Below, in pieces: positions 16,081-24,374 of a stretch of 31,907 nt of DNA. Every line of letters starts with the position of its first letter. The stretch's first letter is position 1. The position numbers were made by a program, and so were the translations under genes. The notes beneath the pieces are model-generated. The model was not told the origin of the DNA, searched no databases, and saw nothing but the letters and a program-made list of their open reading frames with translations. The stretch comes from a virus: the IMG/VR virus record IMGVR_UViG_3300043429_000511, positions 64,001 to 95,907 of that record; one strand, written 5' to 3'.

Positions 16081-17106
16081 TTATTTGGTTTTCATTATTA
16101 GACCGTTAAGTCTGTTGGTCAATGATAATAAGTACTTATAGTACATTAAACTAATTTCATCAGACTTTGTCTGTTTAGGAAACATATTATCAATAATTGC
16201 AATGTAGTTTAGACCATTAAAATCTTCAATGATGCGTTCTTTTATTAAGAAAATAATCTCTTCAAAATTTTTATATCCGTTAAGATGTAAAAATCCATTA
16301 AAATCAAACATCACTCTTTTAAATAAATTGTGGTAATCATCAACCATAGTTAAATCTTCCCCACTTCTAATACCAAAAGGGAAATCCCAATCTTTACCTT
16401 TACTAAACTCAATATAGGTCGGGTTATGTTCAAATAGAAATTTAAAGTTTTCTAAATTGTGGTCACCCTTTATCATTCTCATAGCAGCAGGAATGAATAG
16501 TTGTTCAATGATACAAGCGTTATAATAATTTGAATCAAAAAAGTCAGTGTGGTTTTGATATAGTTCTAAACAGTATTTTGAAGATTCTTTAATCAATTCA
16601 AAGTTATGTCCTCCAAATACCGACATATTCGGAACATTATTAAACTTAACGTATTTTAAAAACTCTTCAGGTAACTTACTTTGGATTTCAAAACTTCTCT
16701 TTACATATGTTGTATAAAAAGAAGTGTTTGTTTTTTCAAAATTAAGTATATCACCACTACCTTCAGCAAATGTTGAGTATATGTTTTCAAAATCATTGAA
16801 GAATATCTTTTTAAAAATAAAAGTATCTAAATCAATGTGAATGTAAGGTTCAGTTTGTTGTGAATAAACAACTAATTTAGGTACTGAAAAGGTTTTAACA
16901 TTCACATCTTTCAAAACATCAGTATTAATTTCATCATAGGGTAAACCTATCTTTTTAACAATATCTCCTACCTCTTGATTTGTATACAATACAACATACC
17001 CATAATGTCTTTTAGCCAACAATAGAGATAATGACATCAAATAAAATATATTCTTATTTAATGGACCGCTATTTCCTGTTTGTATGTATGTGTGTACTAT
17101 TTTCAT
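16081..17106 (-). CDS. DUF6734-like glycosyltransferase
   Basis: The 341-residue protein begins MKIVHTYIQTGN and has L-S-L-L-L-A-K-R-H-Y-G (26-36), V-V-L-Y-T-N (38-43), G-L-P-Y-D-E-I (54-60) and PYIHIDLDTFIFK (87-99). D92-L-D94 is the likely DXD metal site. N-M-S-V-F-G-G-H-N and a later E-Q-L-F-I-P, then F-L-H-L-N-G-Y-K, match the same family. I associate this pattern with DUF6734, a GT-A-like group frequent in Bacteroidota and aquatic phages. Four-base overlap with the SGNH gene upstream indicates coupling. The transferred sugar is unknown. Confidence 0.68.
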   Translation of the reverse strand: MKIVHTYIQTGNSGPLNKNIFYLMSLSLLLAKRHYGYVVLYTNQEVGDIVKKIGLPYDEINTDVLKDVNVKTFSVPKLVVYSQQTEPYIHIDLDTFIFKKIFFNDFENIYSTFAEGSGDILNFEKTNTSFYTTYVKRSFEIQSKLPEEFLKYVKFNNVPNMSVFGGHNFELIKESSKYCLELYQNHTDFFDSNYYNACIIEQLFIPAAMRMIKGDHNLENFKFLFEHNPTYIEFSKGKDWDFPFGIRSGEDLTMVDDYHNLFKRVMFDFNGFLHLNGYKNFEEIIFLIKERIIEDFNGLNYIAIIDNMFPKQTKSDEISLMYYKYLLSLTNRLNGLIMKTK

Positions 17107-17843
17107 ATACTTTTAAAGTCAGAGAAATCTCTACTTTTTTCAACTAATTGTTTGAAGTTAATATATGTATTTTTTTTGTCTTTTTCAACCAATGACTCCC
17201 ATTTTTCCGCAACCATATCCATACTTTCAGTATAATATTCGGGTAACTTTGTTCTTACCCAATCCAAATGAGTTGTTATTGTTGGGTGTGAATCAAACTC
17301 ATCAATAAAATTATATTGTGGTTTGCCTTCATTAAAATCCATTAAATTATCTGCGGTTAATATTTTTTGTAGTTCGTTACTACAATTAACCATTCTTTTT
17401 GGTGTGTTTTCTAATGACCCTTTTTGTGATGATATGTCAAATGCGGACATAAACTTATACTTACAACCAATACTATCTAATAAGTACTTCACACTCAATA
17501 TGTTGTACCAACTCATAAAATATCCGTGTTCATCGGTCCAATATTTGGTAACAAAATCGTGACCATACAAAGTTTGATTGTAGAGATTACCCGCATTTAT
17601 CCAATTAGAATTTTTGTCAATCATATCATTTCTAAAATATTGACTAAACATCACTAACACAGTATCATCCTTCGTTAATTTATTTACGGAATTACATTCG
17701 TATAATCTTGATGATATAAAGTAGTTACCAGCACCCGCATTTGCCCAATTTTGATGAGTGTCAAAATTTAGTGCAACAAAATCCGCCCAAGTAGGCCAAA
17801 TATAACTCGTGAAACTACAACCAAATGTAAAAAGTCTACCCAT
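17103..17843 (-). CDS. SGNH-like protein
   Basis: The 246-residue protein begins MGRLFTFGCSFTSYIWPTWA: FGCSFT is block I with Ser10. NWANAGAGNYFISS (32-45) is the Gly/Asn block with Gly37 and Asn40. EFDSHPTITTHLDWV (182-196) corresponds to block V with Asp184 and His186 spaced by one residue rather than two. This G-C-S-F-T ... D-S-H-P form recurs in phage-encoded SGNH-like proteins, and the same form is seen at 25345. Whether it is catalytic is uncertain because of the altered acid/histidine spacing. Its start overlaps the glycosyltransferase-like gene before it by eight bases. Confidence 0.68.
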   Translation of the reverse strand: MGRLFTFGCSFTSYIWPTWADFVALNFDTHQNWANAGAGNYFISSRLYECNSVNKLTKDDTVLVMFSQYFRNDMIDKNSNWINAGNLYNQTLYGHDFVTKYWTDEHGYFMSWYNILSVKYLLDSIGCKYKFMSAFDISSQKGSLENTPKRMVNCSNELQKILTADNLMDFNEGKPQYNFIDEFDSHPTITTHLDWVRTKLPEYYTESMDMVAEKWESLVEKDKKNTYINFKQLVEKSRDFSDFKSI

Positions 17844-19107
17844 TTAATTCATTCCACATTTCTAATAAAACTTCCCTTATTGTTGATGATTGGTCACTTT
17901 CACTATACTTCTCTTTATAAATTCGATTATAGTTTTCTTTATTGTGAACCAACACCTCTCGTATCTCTTCTCTAATTTTAATTAACTCTTCTTTTGTTTT
18001 CTGCTTCAATTTTAATAGTTCATCAACTATCATTTTACTTCTCTTATCTCTATCAGGTTCACTATCGTAACTTTCATCCCACCATCTATCAAAAGTTTTG
18101 TAACCAATTGATTTTAAATACTTTAATGAACCTTCATTACCATATAATAAGAATGGATGACCAACCATAATTGGTTTCCATATCTTTTCCGAAAAGAATA
18201 GAGTACCAGTATCCACCAATGTTTCTGTTACAACTGAAACAAAAGTTCTTTCAAAATCTTCAGTGGTTATGTTACACGCAAGATTGAATCGTAATTCTGG
18301 CATACTATCAATCATAAAGGGTGTGTTGTTGTAAAAAAAGTGATGGACTTCAGGTGGTACAGGGTAAGGTAATGGATGTACTATTTTATCTAAACTTATT
18401 AAACCATCATATATCAACCCCTTTTCATATAAATCAATCATAAAACGTAATCTATGGTGTCTGGGTTGACGATTATAGGATAGGAATAGGTATTTGTCAT
18501 CACTTGGTTTAAAGTCCACCATTGGTCCTTTATATTGGTTCCACGGTTCAAAATAGTGAATACCTCTAGCTTGGTATCCGAGACCTTTGTTTTTAACAAT
18601 TTGTTCAGATAATAGATTACCACAGACATAGTAAATTGAATTGACCGGAAAATTCATCTGTAATCTCCATTTTTCAATCATTTCAAAATCATAGTTGTTT
18701 TGAATACCAGAGTACCCCTCATAAATGAAGAACATCAGTATTTTACACTTACCATTTCTGATATCTTCAATATACTCAGAAGATATACACTTTAACCCAA
18801 TCTCATTGTTAAGTGTGAAAAAATCGTGACTATACACATTGATTATGTATATGTGTTTGGAATCACCAATCTCCTCTTTTGGGGTATATTTTATCAGACT
18901 ACTATGGGTTGGGGTGATGGAATTTCTCATATGTCCGTCTTGGAACATCTCACCTTGTTCGGTGTACACATTCCATTGACCCCACATATGTGGTATTGCC
19001 AATCTCTTTAACTCCTTAATGTACCAGGTTTTAGACGAACCGTTTGGTCTATAATAGTTTAGAATACTGTCCCAATCCTCTAAACTGCAAATAATTTTTT
19101 CTTCCAC
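17836..19107 (-). CDS. SEK..KP-motif glycosyltransferase-like protein
   Basis: This is the first gene of the minus-strand run, with a GTG start (GTG-GAA-GAA) and no Shine-Dalgarno sequence. The 423 residues share ordered motifs with the proteins at 21318 and 27954: FLSYNRQPRHHR (208-219), S-V-V-T-E-T (291-296), FFSEKIWKPIMVGHPFLLYG (304-323), I-G-Y-K-T-F (334-339) and Y-D-S-E (347-350). The N-half has SIYYVCGNLLSEQ (157-169), like SIVYVTGNMIADE in the 27954 protein. The E-K..K-P..G-x-P pattern resembles the nucleotide-sugar site of GT-B enzymes (GT10, exostosin), so glycosyl transfer is inferred. No named family is recognised. Confidence 0.6.
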   Translation of the reverse strand: MEEKIICSLEDWDSILNYYRPNGSSKTWYIKELKRLAIPHMWGQWNVYTEQGEMFQDGHMRNSITPTHSSLIKYTPKEEIGDSKHIYIINVYSHDFFTLNNEIGLKCISSEYIEDIRNGKCKILMFFIYEGYSGIQNNYDFEMIEKWRLQMNFPVNSIYYVCGNLLSEQIVKNKGLGYQARGIHYFEPWNQYKGPMVDFKPSDDKYLFLSYNRQPRHHRLRFMIDLYEKGLIYDGLISLDKIVHPLPYPVPPEVHHFFYNNTPFMIDSMPELRFNLACNITTEDFERTFVSVVTETLVDTGTLFFSEKIWKPIMVGHPFLLYGNEGSLKYLKSIGYKTFDRWWDESYDSEPDRDKRSKMIVDELLKLKQKTKEELIKIREEIREVLVHNKENYNRIYKEKYSESDQSSTIREVLLEMWNELNG

Positions 19108-19188
19108 AGTTTAAATATAAAAAATTTTTTCTTAAATTTAAAGTGGTTGACTATTGATAAAAAATTATTTAAATTAGTGTTTACAGAT
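19108..19188. promoter_or_regulatory. Divergent promoter region
   Basis: This 81-base gap separates the outward-facing minus-strand and plus-strand gene runs, so it should hold promoters for both. On the plus strand TTGACT (19147-19152), a 17-base spacer and TAAATT (19170-19175) form a reasonable sigma70-type promoter 13 bases before the ATG at 19189. That spacing leaves a very short leader. On the minus strand only A+T-rich sequence is visible before the GTG at 19107, with no convincing hexamer pair. Confidence 0.4.
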
Positions 19189-20157
19189 ATGAAAATTTTA
19201 ATCACAGGAGGTGCAGGATACTTAGGTTCAGTGATAACAAAAAAACTACTCGATTTGGGTCATAAAGTGACCGTAATTGACACATTATTGTTCAATCAGA
19301 TTTCCCCACTCCAATTTACTTACAATCCAAATTATAACTTCATTTATGGTGATGTTAGAAACCTAACCCTGTTCGAAAGGGAAGTTAAATCTCACGATGT
19401 TATAATTCCATTAGCAGCAATTGTCGGGTTCCCTGCTTGTAAAAAAGACCCTGAATTAGCAACACAAATCAACTATAACCAAATCATTAATTTGATGAAC
19501 TTCATTAGTCCAAATCAAATGATTATCTATCCAAACACAAATAGTGGATATGGTGTTGGTAAAGATGATAAGTTTTGTACTGAAGAATCACCATTGAATC
19601 CGATATCGGTATATGGTGAAACTAAATGCGCCGCGGAAAGACATTTACTTAATTACACCAATGCAACTTGTTTTAGATTAGCAACCGTATTTGGTTCTTC
19701 TCCAAGAATGAGAACTGATTTGTTGGTAAATGAGTTTGTTTATAAAGCAATGACCGACAAATACATTGTTGTATTTGAAAAACATTTCAAACGTAACTTC
19801 ATTCATATTCAAGATGTTGGTGATGTGTTTACATTCGCTCTCGAAAATTATGAAACAATGAAAGAGAACGTTTACAATGTCGGGTTAAGTGACGCTAACT
19901 TAAGTAAACAAGAATTATTAGAAAAAATAAAATTATACATTCCTGATTTTGCAATCACTTACTCTGACTTCTATGAAGACCCGGACAAAAGAGATTACAT
20001 AGTTTCAAATGAAAAGATTGAAAAGACGGGATGGAAACCAAAGTGGTCTTTGGATGATGGTATTAAAGAACTGATGAAAACATACCAAGTACTAATACCA
20101 AAAATGACATCGGAATTTAGAAATGGATTCCCATTAGGATACGCAAACAATACATAA
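19189..20157 (+). CDS. NAD-dependent sugar epimerase/dehydratase (SDR)
   Basis: An ATG at 19189 gives MKILITGGAGYLGS, the exact start expected for an extended SDR. An in-frame TTG at 19147 would only add 14 unrelated residues and lies in the promoter hexamer, so I prefer 19189 (322 residues). GGAGYLG (7-13) is the NAD(P) loop, N-T-N-S-G-Y-G-V (116-123) holds the active-site Ser, and Y142-G-E-T-K146 is the canonical catalytic pair. R-N-F-I-H-I-Q-D-V lies downstream as usual. It would epimerise, dehydrate or reduce a nucleotide sugar. It heads the plus-strand module and is followed at once by an RmlC-like gene, so a shared 4-keto-sugar pathway is likely. Confidence 0.87.
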   Translation: MKILITGGAGYLGSVITKKLLDLGHKVTVIDTLLFNQISPLQFTYNPNYNFIYGDVRNLTLFEREVKSHDVIIPLAAIVGFPACKKDPELATQINYNQIINLMNFISPNQMIIYPNTNSGYGVGKDDKFCTEESPLNPISVYGETKCAAERHLLNYTNATCFRLATVFGSSPRMRTDLLVNEFVYKAMTDKYIVVFEKHFKRNFIHIQDVGDVFTFALENYETMKENVYNVGLSDANLSKQELLEKIKLYIPDFAITYSDFYEDPDKRDYIVSNEKIEKTGWKPKWSLDDGIKELMKTYQVLIPKMTSEFRNGFPLGYANNT

Positions 20158-20158
20158 T

Positions 20159-20704
20159 ATGAGTAATAAATGGGATGAGTTTGTTGAAACTCCATCAAAA
20201 GTTTTTGGTTATGAAGTACCAATTTTCACACCTTCGATTTATAGAGAATATAGAGGTGAAATTTTTACAACATTTCATAGTGAAGAACATCCTGTGATGA
20301 AACATATTCACTATGATAAAAGTGAAATCTCAATTCACGGAAGATTTTCAAAATCATATAAGGGTGTTCTAAGAGGATTACATTACGATACTAAAACTTG
20401 GAAATTAGTTCAGGCGGCTGTTGGTGACATTTACTTGGTTGTGTTAGATATGAGACCATCATCACCGACATATGGTGATTGGGAGTCGTTTATGATAACT
20501 GAGAAAGATAGAAACCAAGTATTAGTTCCACCAGGTTTTGCAAACGGACATTACGCACTAACTGATTGTATGTTTCATTATAATCTATTCTATAAAGATG
20601 GTTATGTAGACGCAAATGAACAAGGTGTAGTTAAATGGAATGACCCTGAGTATCAAATGGAATGGCCAACAGATAAACCAATATTACAAAAAAGAGACAG
20701 ATGA
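20159..20704 (+). CDS. dTDP-4-dehydrorhamnose 3,5-epimerase-like protein (RmlC family)
   Basis: The 181-residue protein has the RmlC cupin signature. GVLRGLHYDTKTWKLVQ (69-85) contains the catalytic base His75 and the conserved Lys82, VPPGFANGHYALTD (123-136) follows, and MFHYNLFY (138-145) carries the active-site tyrosine. KWNDPEYQMEWP (159-170) is the family C-terminal signature with Asp162. It would epimerise C3 and/or C5 of a 4-keto sugar nucleotide. RmlA, RmlB and RmlD are not encoded here, so the substrate may come from the host or be a sugar other than rhamnose. It overlaps the next gene by four bases. Confidence 0.88.
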   Translation: MSNKWDEFVETPSKVFGYEVPIFTPSIYREYRGEIFTTFHSEEHPVMKHIHYDKSEISIHGRFSKSYKGVLRGLHYDTKTWKLVQAAVGDIYLVVLDMRPSSPTYGDWESFMITEKDRNQVLVPPGFANGHYALTDCMFHYNLFYKDGYVDANEQGVVKWNDPEYQMEWPTDKPILQKRDR

Positions 20705-21333
20705 TAAAAAATTTAGATGACCATCTACCAATTGTTAGGGAGATGTTGTGGGATAAAGAAGGACTTATACAATTTGAAAGAAAAATGGCTGACCATTGGG
20801 AAGCTGGTAGAGTTCGTGGACCGATTCACTTAAGTGGTGGAAATGAAGATGAACTAATTGAAATTTTCAAAAGAGTTAAAACAACAGATTGGGTATTCTC
20901 AACTTGGAGGTCTCATTATCACGCATTGTTAAAAGGTGTACCTTCTGAATGGTTAGAAGAGGAGATATTAGCTGGTAGGTCAATTACAATTGTGAATAAA
21001 GACGAGAAGTTTTATTCATCCGCAATTGTTGGTGGTACAATTCCAATTGCTGTTGGTGTTGCTATGGCTTTGAAACAACAAGGTAGTAAAGATAAGGTGT
21101 GGTGTTTCGTTGGTGATATGGCTTTCGAGACTGGTGGTTTTATGGAAAACTACAAATACGCTAAGAACTTTGACCTCCCAATTCAATTTGTGGTTGAGGA
21201 TAATGGTGTATCAACAAACACTCCAACAATTGAAACTTGGAAAGTAAAAACTGAAGCACCTGAGGGTGTGATTTGGTATAATTATATTAAACAATGGCCG
21301 CACTACGGAACAGGTAAATGGGTAATTTTTTAA
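20701..21333 (+). CDS. Thiamine-diphosphate enzyme, E1-alpha-like subunit (short)
   Basis: The 210-residue protein matches the alpha subunit of 2-oxoacid dehydrogenase E1 / transketolase N-terminal type. STWRSHYHALLKGVP (67-81) corresponds to the E1-alpha R-x-H loop, GGTIPIAVGVAMALK (111-125) is the conserved helix, and GDMAFETGG with Asn168 is the GDG...N thiamine-diphosphate/Mg motif (third residue Met). Typical E1-alpha chains are over 320 residues; here the C-terminal part is missing. The next frame does not continue the family, so this is not a frameshift. A partner with the pyrimidine-binding domain is encoded 4.8 kb downstream (26151). The pair may transfer a two-carbon or acyl unit to a sugar. 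Confidence 0.82.
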   Translation: MIKNLDDHLPIVREMLWDKEGLIQFERKMADHWEAGRVRGPIHLSGGNEDELIEIFKRVKTTDWVFSTWRSHYHALLKGVPSEWLEEEILAGRSITIVNKDEKFYSSAIVGGTIPIAVGVAMALKQQGSKDKVWCFVGDMAFETGGFMENYKYAKNFDLPIQFVVEDNGVSTNTPTIETWKVKTEAPEGVIWYNYIKQWPHYGTGKWVIF

Positions 21334-22601
21334 ATTTAGTATATGACGATTGGCACCACAATGCAACTCATCCAAATATTAACGGTGAGAAGGAATTCGG
21401 TGCAAATAATTTCAGGAGGATTGATGGGTTGATGAATTTTTATGAATTTAAAAATTTCAAAAGATTTAGGTTAACAGAGATTAAAAATCATCCTGATGAA
21501 AATTTCTATTATGTTATTGGTCATATTCACGAGATTGGTCACGCATTAAAAGCTCATAACATATTACCATTACCAACCAAGGTAATTAAACATTTGAAAG
21601 AAAATCCAAACCTCTATGTTATTTTTTTAAATGAGCACGAGGTGGAAACTGAAGAAACCGTTATTGGAATTGAGAAGTGGGTGATAGATAAAGGAATCGA
21701 CCCAAAACAGATATATGTTATTAATAACAATTATAATTTAAAGAAGTACAAAGAGGATAACAATTTAAGTTTGAATGTTCATACCATTAAGTTCTTACCA
21801 ATTAAAGTTGCTAAGGAGTTAGATATGTACGATACCGATTTTATAACAGATAAACAATCTGAATTTTTTGTTTCACATAATAGGACTCCAAAAGTTCATA
21901 GGTATGCTCTTTTAGTTTTACTTAAAAAGAACAAATTGTTACAAGAAGTTGATTGGTCTTTGGTGATGGGGTGGAATCATAAAATGGATATGAAACACAC
22001 AACTATAACCACTTTTTATCACGAATTATTTACAGAAAAAGAAATTCAAAAAATGAAATCTGAGATTGATTTTTTTGAGGAGATTGACATTAAAAAAAGT
22101 AGATACGAAGATAATATTGATTGGTTTGATAAAGATTGGGATAGTCACGTAAAGAGTCTTCCGTTTCACATTGAGTGGAATCGAGTTTATGAGAAGCAAA
22201 CATATGAGAACTCATACGTTAACATAACTACGGAATCTTGTTTTAAGAGGGATAATGTTGTCCATTTAAGTGAGAAAACATTCAAACCTCTTTTCTTTAA
22301 TCAATACCCACTTTATGTTGCAAGTATGAATCACGTAAAAACTGTAAAAGACGTTTATGGTTTTGACGTGTTCGATGATATATTAGACCATTCATATGAT
22401 TCTGAATCTGACCAAAGAAAACGATTATTCAAATTGTTTGATGAGATAAAGAGAATATATAAAAATAAAGACAAGTTCATTTCAAATTACATCAACCTAA
22501 AAGATAGATTTGAAAATAATAAAAAGTTAGTACTGGAATTATTAAATAACAAAGATGATGTGGAATTTTTCACATCACTAATCGAAAATAAGAAAAAATA
22601 A
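21318..22601 (+). CDS. SEK..KP-motif glycosyltransferase-like protein
   Basis: The 427-residue protein is a plus-strand member of the family seen at 17836 and 27954. FVSHNRTPKVHR (184-195), VNITTES (301-307), HLSEKTFKPLFFNQYPLYV (316-334), Y-G-F-D-V-F (347-352) and Y-D-S-E-S (360-364) occur in the same order and spacing. The middle is lysine-rich and helical. The Glu-Lys pair with the following K-P and P-L strand resembles nucleotide-sugar sites of GT-B enzymes. Its ATG lies inside the 3' end of the E1-alpha-like gene (16-base overlap), and the fusion gene begins directly after its stop. Donor and acceptor are unknown. Confidence 0.6.
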   Translation: MGNFLNLVYDDWHHNATHPNINGEKEFGANNFRRIDGLMNFYEFKNFKRFRLTEIKNHPDENFYYVIGHIHEIGHALKAHNILPLPTKVIKHLKENPNLYVIFLNEHEVETEETVIGIEKWVIDKGIDPKQIYVINNNYNLKKYKEDNNLSLNVHTIKFLPIKVAKELDMYDTDFITDKQSEFFVSHNRTPKVHRYALLVLLKKNKLLQEVDWSLVMGWNHKMDMKHTTITTFYHELFTEKEIQKMKSEIDFFEEIDIKKSRYEDNIDWFDKDWDSHVKSLPFHIEWNRVYEKQTYENSYVNITTESCFKRDNVVHLSEKTFKPLFFNQYPLYVASMNHVKTVKDVYGFDVFDDILDHSYDSESDQRKRLFKLFDEIKRIYKNKDKFISNYINLKDRFENNKKLVLELLNNKDDVEFFTSLIENKKK

Positions 22602-24374
22602 ATGAAAAAAATTTTAATTACAGGTTGTTCAGGTTTAGTCGGTGTTCATTTGGTTAAGGAATCGATTATGAGAAACCATTTAGTTATTGGTGTTGACAAA
22701 GTTAAATCGGAACATTTACCAGAATCTGATAGGTTTAAGTTTTATGAATTAGACCTTATGAATGATGAGAACATTACAAAATTATTTGAGGAGGAAAAAC
22801 CAGATGCGGTATTCAACTGCTTCGGTGTTAAGGGTTCACCATTAAAAGCTAAAACTCAACCGGTGGACTTTCTATATCCATCACAAAAAATCAATACCGA
22901 AATAATTCACCAATGTGCAAAAAATAACGTTTGGTTAGTTTTTGTAAGTTCTGTTGGTGTTTACTCTCCCGCTGAAAAATTCTTAGAGACTGATGTATGG
23001 AAGACATTACCTTCTGAAAATGATTGGTTTCCTGCTTGGTCAAAAAGAATTGGTGAGTTATTGGTAGGTGCATATAGAAAACAATATGGTTATAAAAAAT
23101 GGACCATTGTTAGACCCGCGAACATATTTGGTGAGTATGATGATTGGAGTGGTAATGGTACTGTAATCTCAAGTATAATTAAGAAAGTATATGAAGCCGA
23201 GGATGGTGGTGAGATTGAAGCTTGGGGAGATGGTACACCTGTTAGAGATTTCATTTATGCCAATGACGTTGCAGTTGCTATTTTAAATTGTTACAAGAAT
23301 AGAGTGAATGACGTAGTTAATTTAGGTTCTGGTGAAACAATAACAATTCAATCAATGATTGAGGAGGTTATTAAAATTAGTGGTAAAAATTTAACCATTA
23401 AATGGGATAAGTCAAAACCAAACGGAGATATGCGTAGACAAATGGATACCAGTCTTCAGAACGGTTATCAACTATTACCTTTTGTAGGATTTAAGGAAGC
23501 ACTTAGAAGAACATATAGTTACTATGAAAAACACTATGGTACACTTGAATTGAATATGGATATTGAAGAGTATCTTGAAAAGGGATTTTATGTTGGTAAG
23601 GTTCAAGAATTTATAAAAAAACACGAGTGGGATGATTATCTAAAAAGATTAGAAAATATTAGAAAAAAGTCTGAAGATAAGAAAGGTTATGGATATCGTT
23701 TTGAATTTAGAGTGCCGACGGACTACTCCGAAGAAGGATTTGATTATGTTAGGACAATTCCCGCAGATGAGATAGAAGAAAGAGAAAAATTCGCAGCGGA
23801 AAAAGGTTGGGACATTGTTCAACGTTGGTGGGAGTTGAGAGATAGTGAAGGAATTTTCAATGATGATATATTCTATTTTAGAGATAAGGTATCAAGATTT
23901 GTTCATAAGATATATCCTGAAGTAAAAGAATGGAATATTGGGCACAACGATGGGTTAACAATTTATGAAAATGGTGATTTTATTGAACCTCATATTGATG
24001 GTCAAAATCCTGATAGATATTGTGTGGTATTAATTTACTTATCAGACGAAAAAGACTATATTGATGGTGGAGGAAAATTAATATTACAAGATAAAGGGTA
24101 TTATGATGAAGTACTTCCAATTCATTTAAATTTTGCAATGTTAGATTTCTCAAAAAATAATTCAAATCACGCAGTTGAAATGGTTAAGAATGATTTTAGA
24201 AGATTTACATACATTAATTTCATTCAAGTTAGGCCGTATTCCCCACCTGCAAGATATAATGGTACTGAAAAAATAGAAGAAGTGTGGGAACCTGATAGTG
24301 ACGTATGTTATGGTAAGCCATTTGAGATTCCACAAACTAATGATGTAAAAAAAGTTAAAAAAAGTTTAATATGA
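22602..24374 (+). CDS. SDR sugar epimerase/reductase fused to a 2OG-Fe(II) oxygenase
   Basis: The 590-residue chain joins two enzymes. Residues 1-310 form an extended SDR: ILITGCSGLVG (4-14), F-V-S-S-V-G-V-Y (114-121), VRPANIFGEYDDW (170-182), V-R-D-F-I-Y-A-N-D-V. The catalytic pair normally Y-x-x-x-K reads P144-A-W-S-K148, so the tyrosine is absent. Residues about 330-410 are a charged, helical linker. Residues about 420-545 are a 2OG oxygenase: FIEPHIDGQ with His464 and Asp466, a G-G-G-K-L strand, SNHAVEMV with His523 and RRFTYINF with Arg533/534. The sequence is continuous, so the fusion is real in this genome. It could modify and then oxidise the same sugar nucleotide. It ends V-K-K-S-L-I. 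Confidence 0.85.
   Translation: MKKILITGCSGLVGVHLVKESIMRNHLVIGVDKVKSEHLPESDRFKFYELDLMNDENITKLFEEEKPDAVFNCFGVKGSPLKAKTQPVDFLYPSQKINTEIIHQCAKNNVWLVFVSSVGVYSPAEKFLETDVWKTLPSENDWFPAWSKRIGELLVGAYRKQYGYKKWTIVRPANIFGEYDDWSGNGTVISSIIKKVYEAEDGGEIEAWGDGTPVRDFIYANDVAVAILNCYKNRVNDVVNLGSGETITIQSMIEEVIKISGKNLTIKWDKSKPNGDMRRQMDTSLQNGYQLLPFVGFKEALRRTYSYYEKHYGTLELNMDIEEYLEKGFYVGKVQEFIKKHEWDDYLKRLENIRKKSEDKKGYGYRFEFRVPTDYSEEGFDYVRTIPADEIEEREKFAAEKGWDIVQRWWELRDSEGIFNDDIFYFRDKVSRFVHKIYPEVKEWNIGHNDGLTIYENGDFIEPHIDGQNPDRYCVVLIYLSDEKDYIDGGGKLILQDKGYYDEVLPIHLNFAMLDFSKNNSNHAVEMVKNDFRRFTYINFIQVRPYSPPARYNGTEKIEEVWEPDSDVCYGKPFEIPQTNDVKKVKKSLI

Noticed and set aside
19147-19188. TTG start adding 14 residues to the first SDR
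   Set aside because: The extra residues do not belong to the SDR fold and the TTG is part of a good -35 hexamer; the ATG at 19189 gives the standard SDR N-terminus.
20701-22601. Frameshift joining the E1-alpha-like gene to the following gene
   Set aside because: The next frame begins a different protein family and does not supply the missing E1-alpha C-terminus; a 16-base overlap is normal for this genome.
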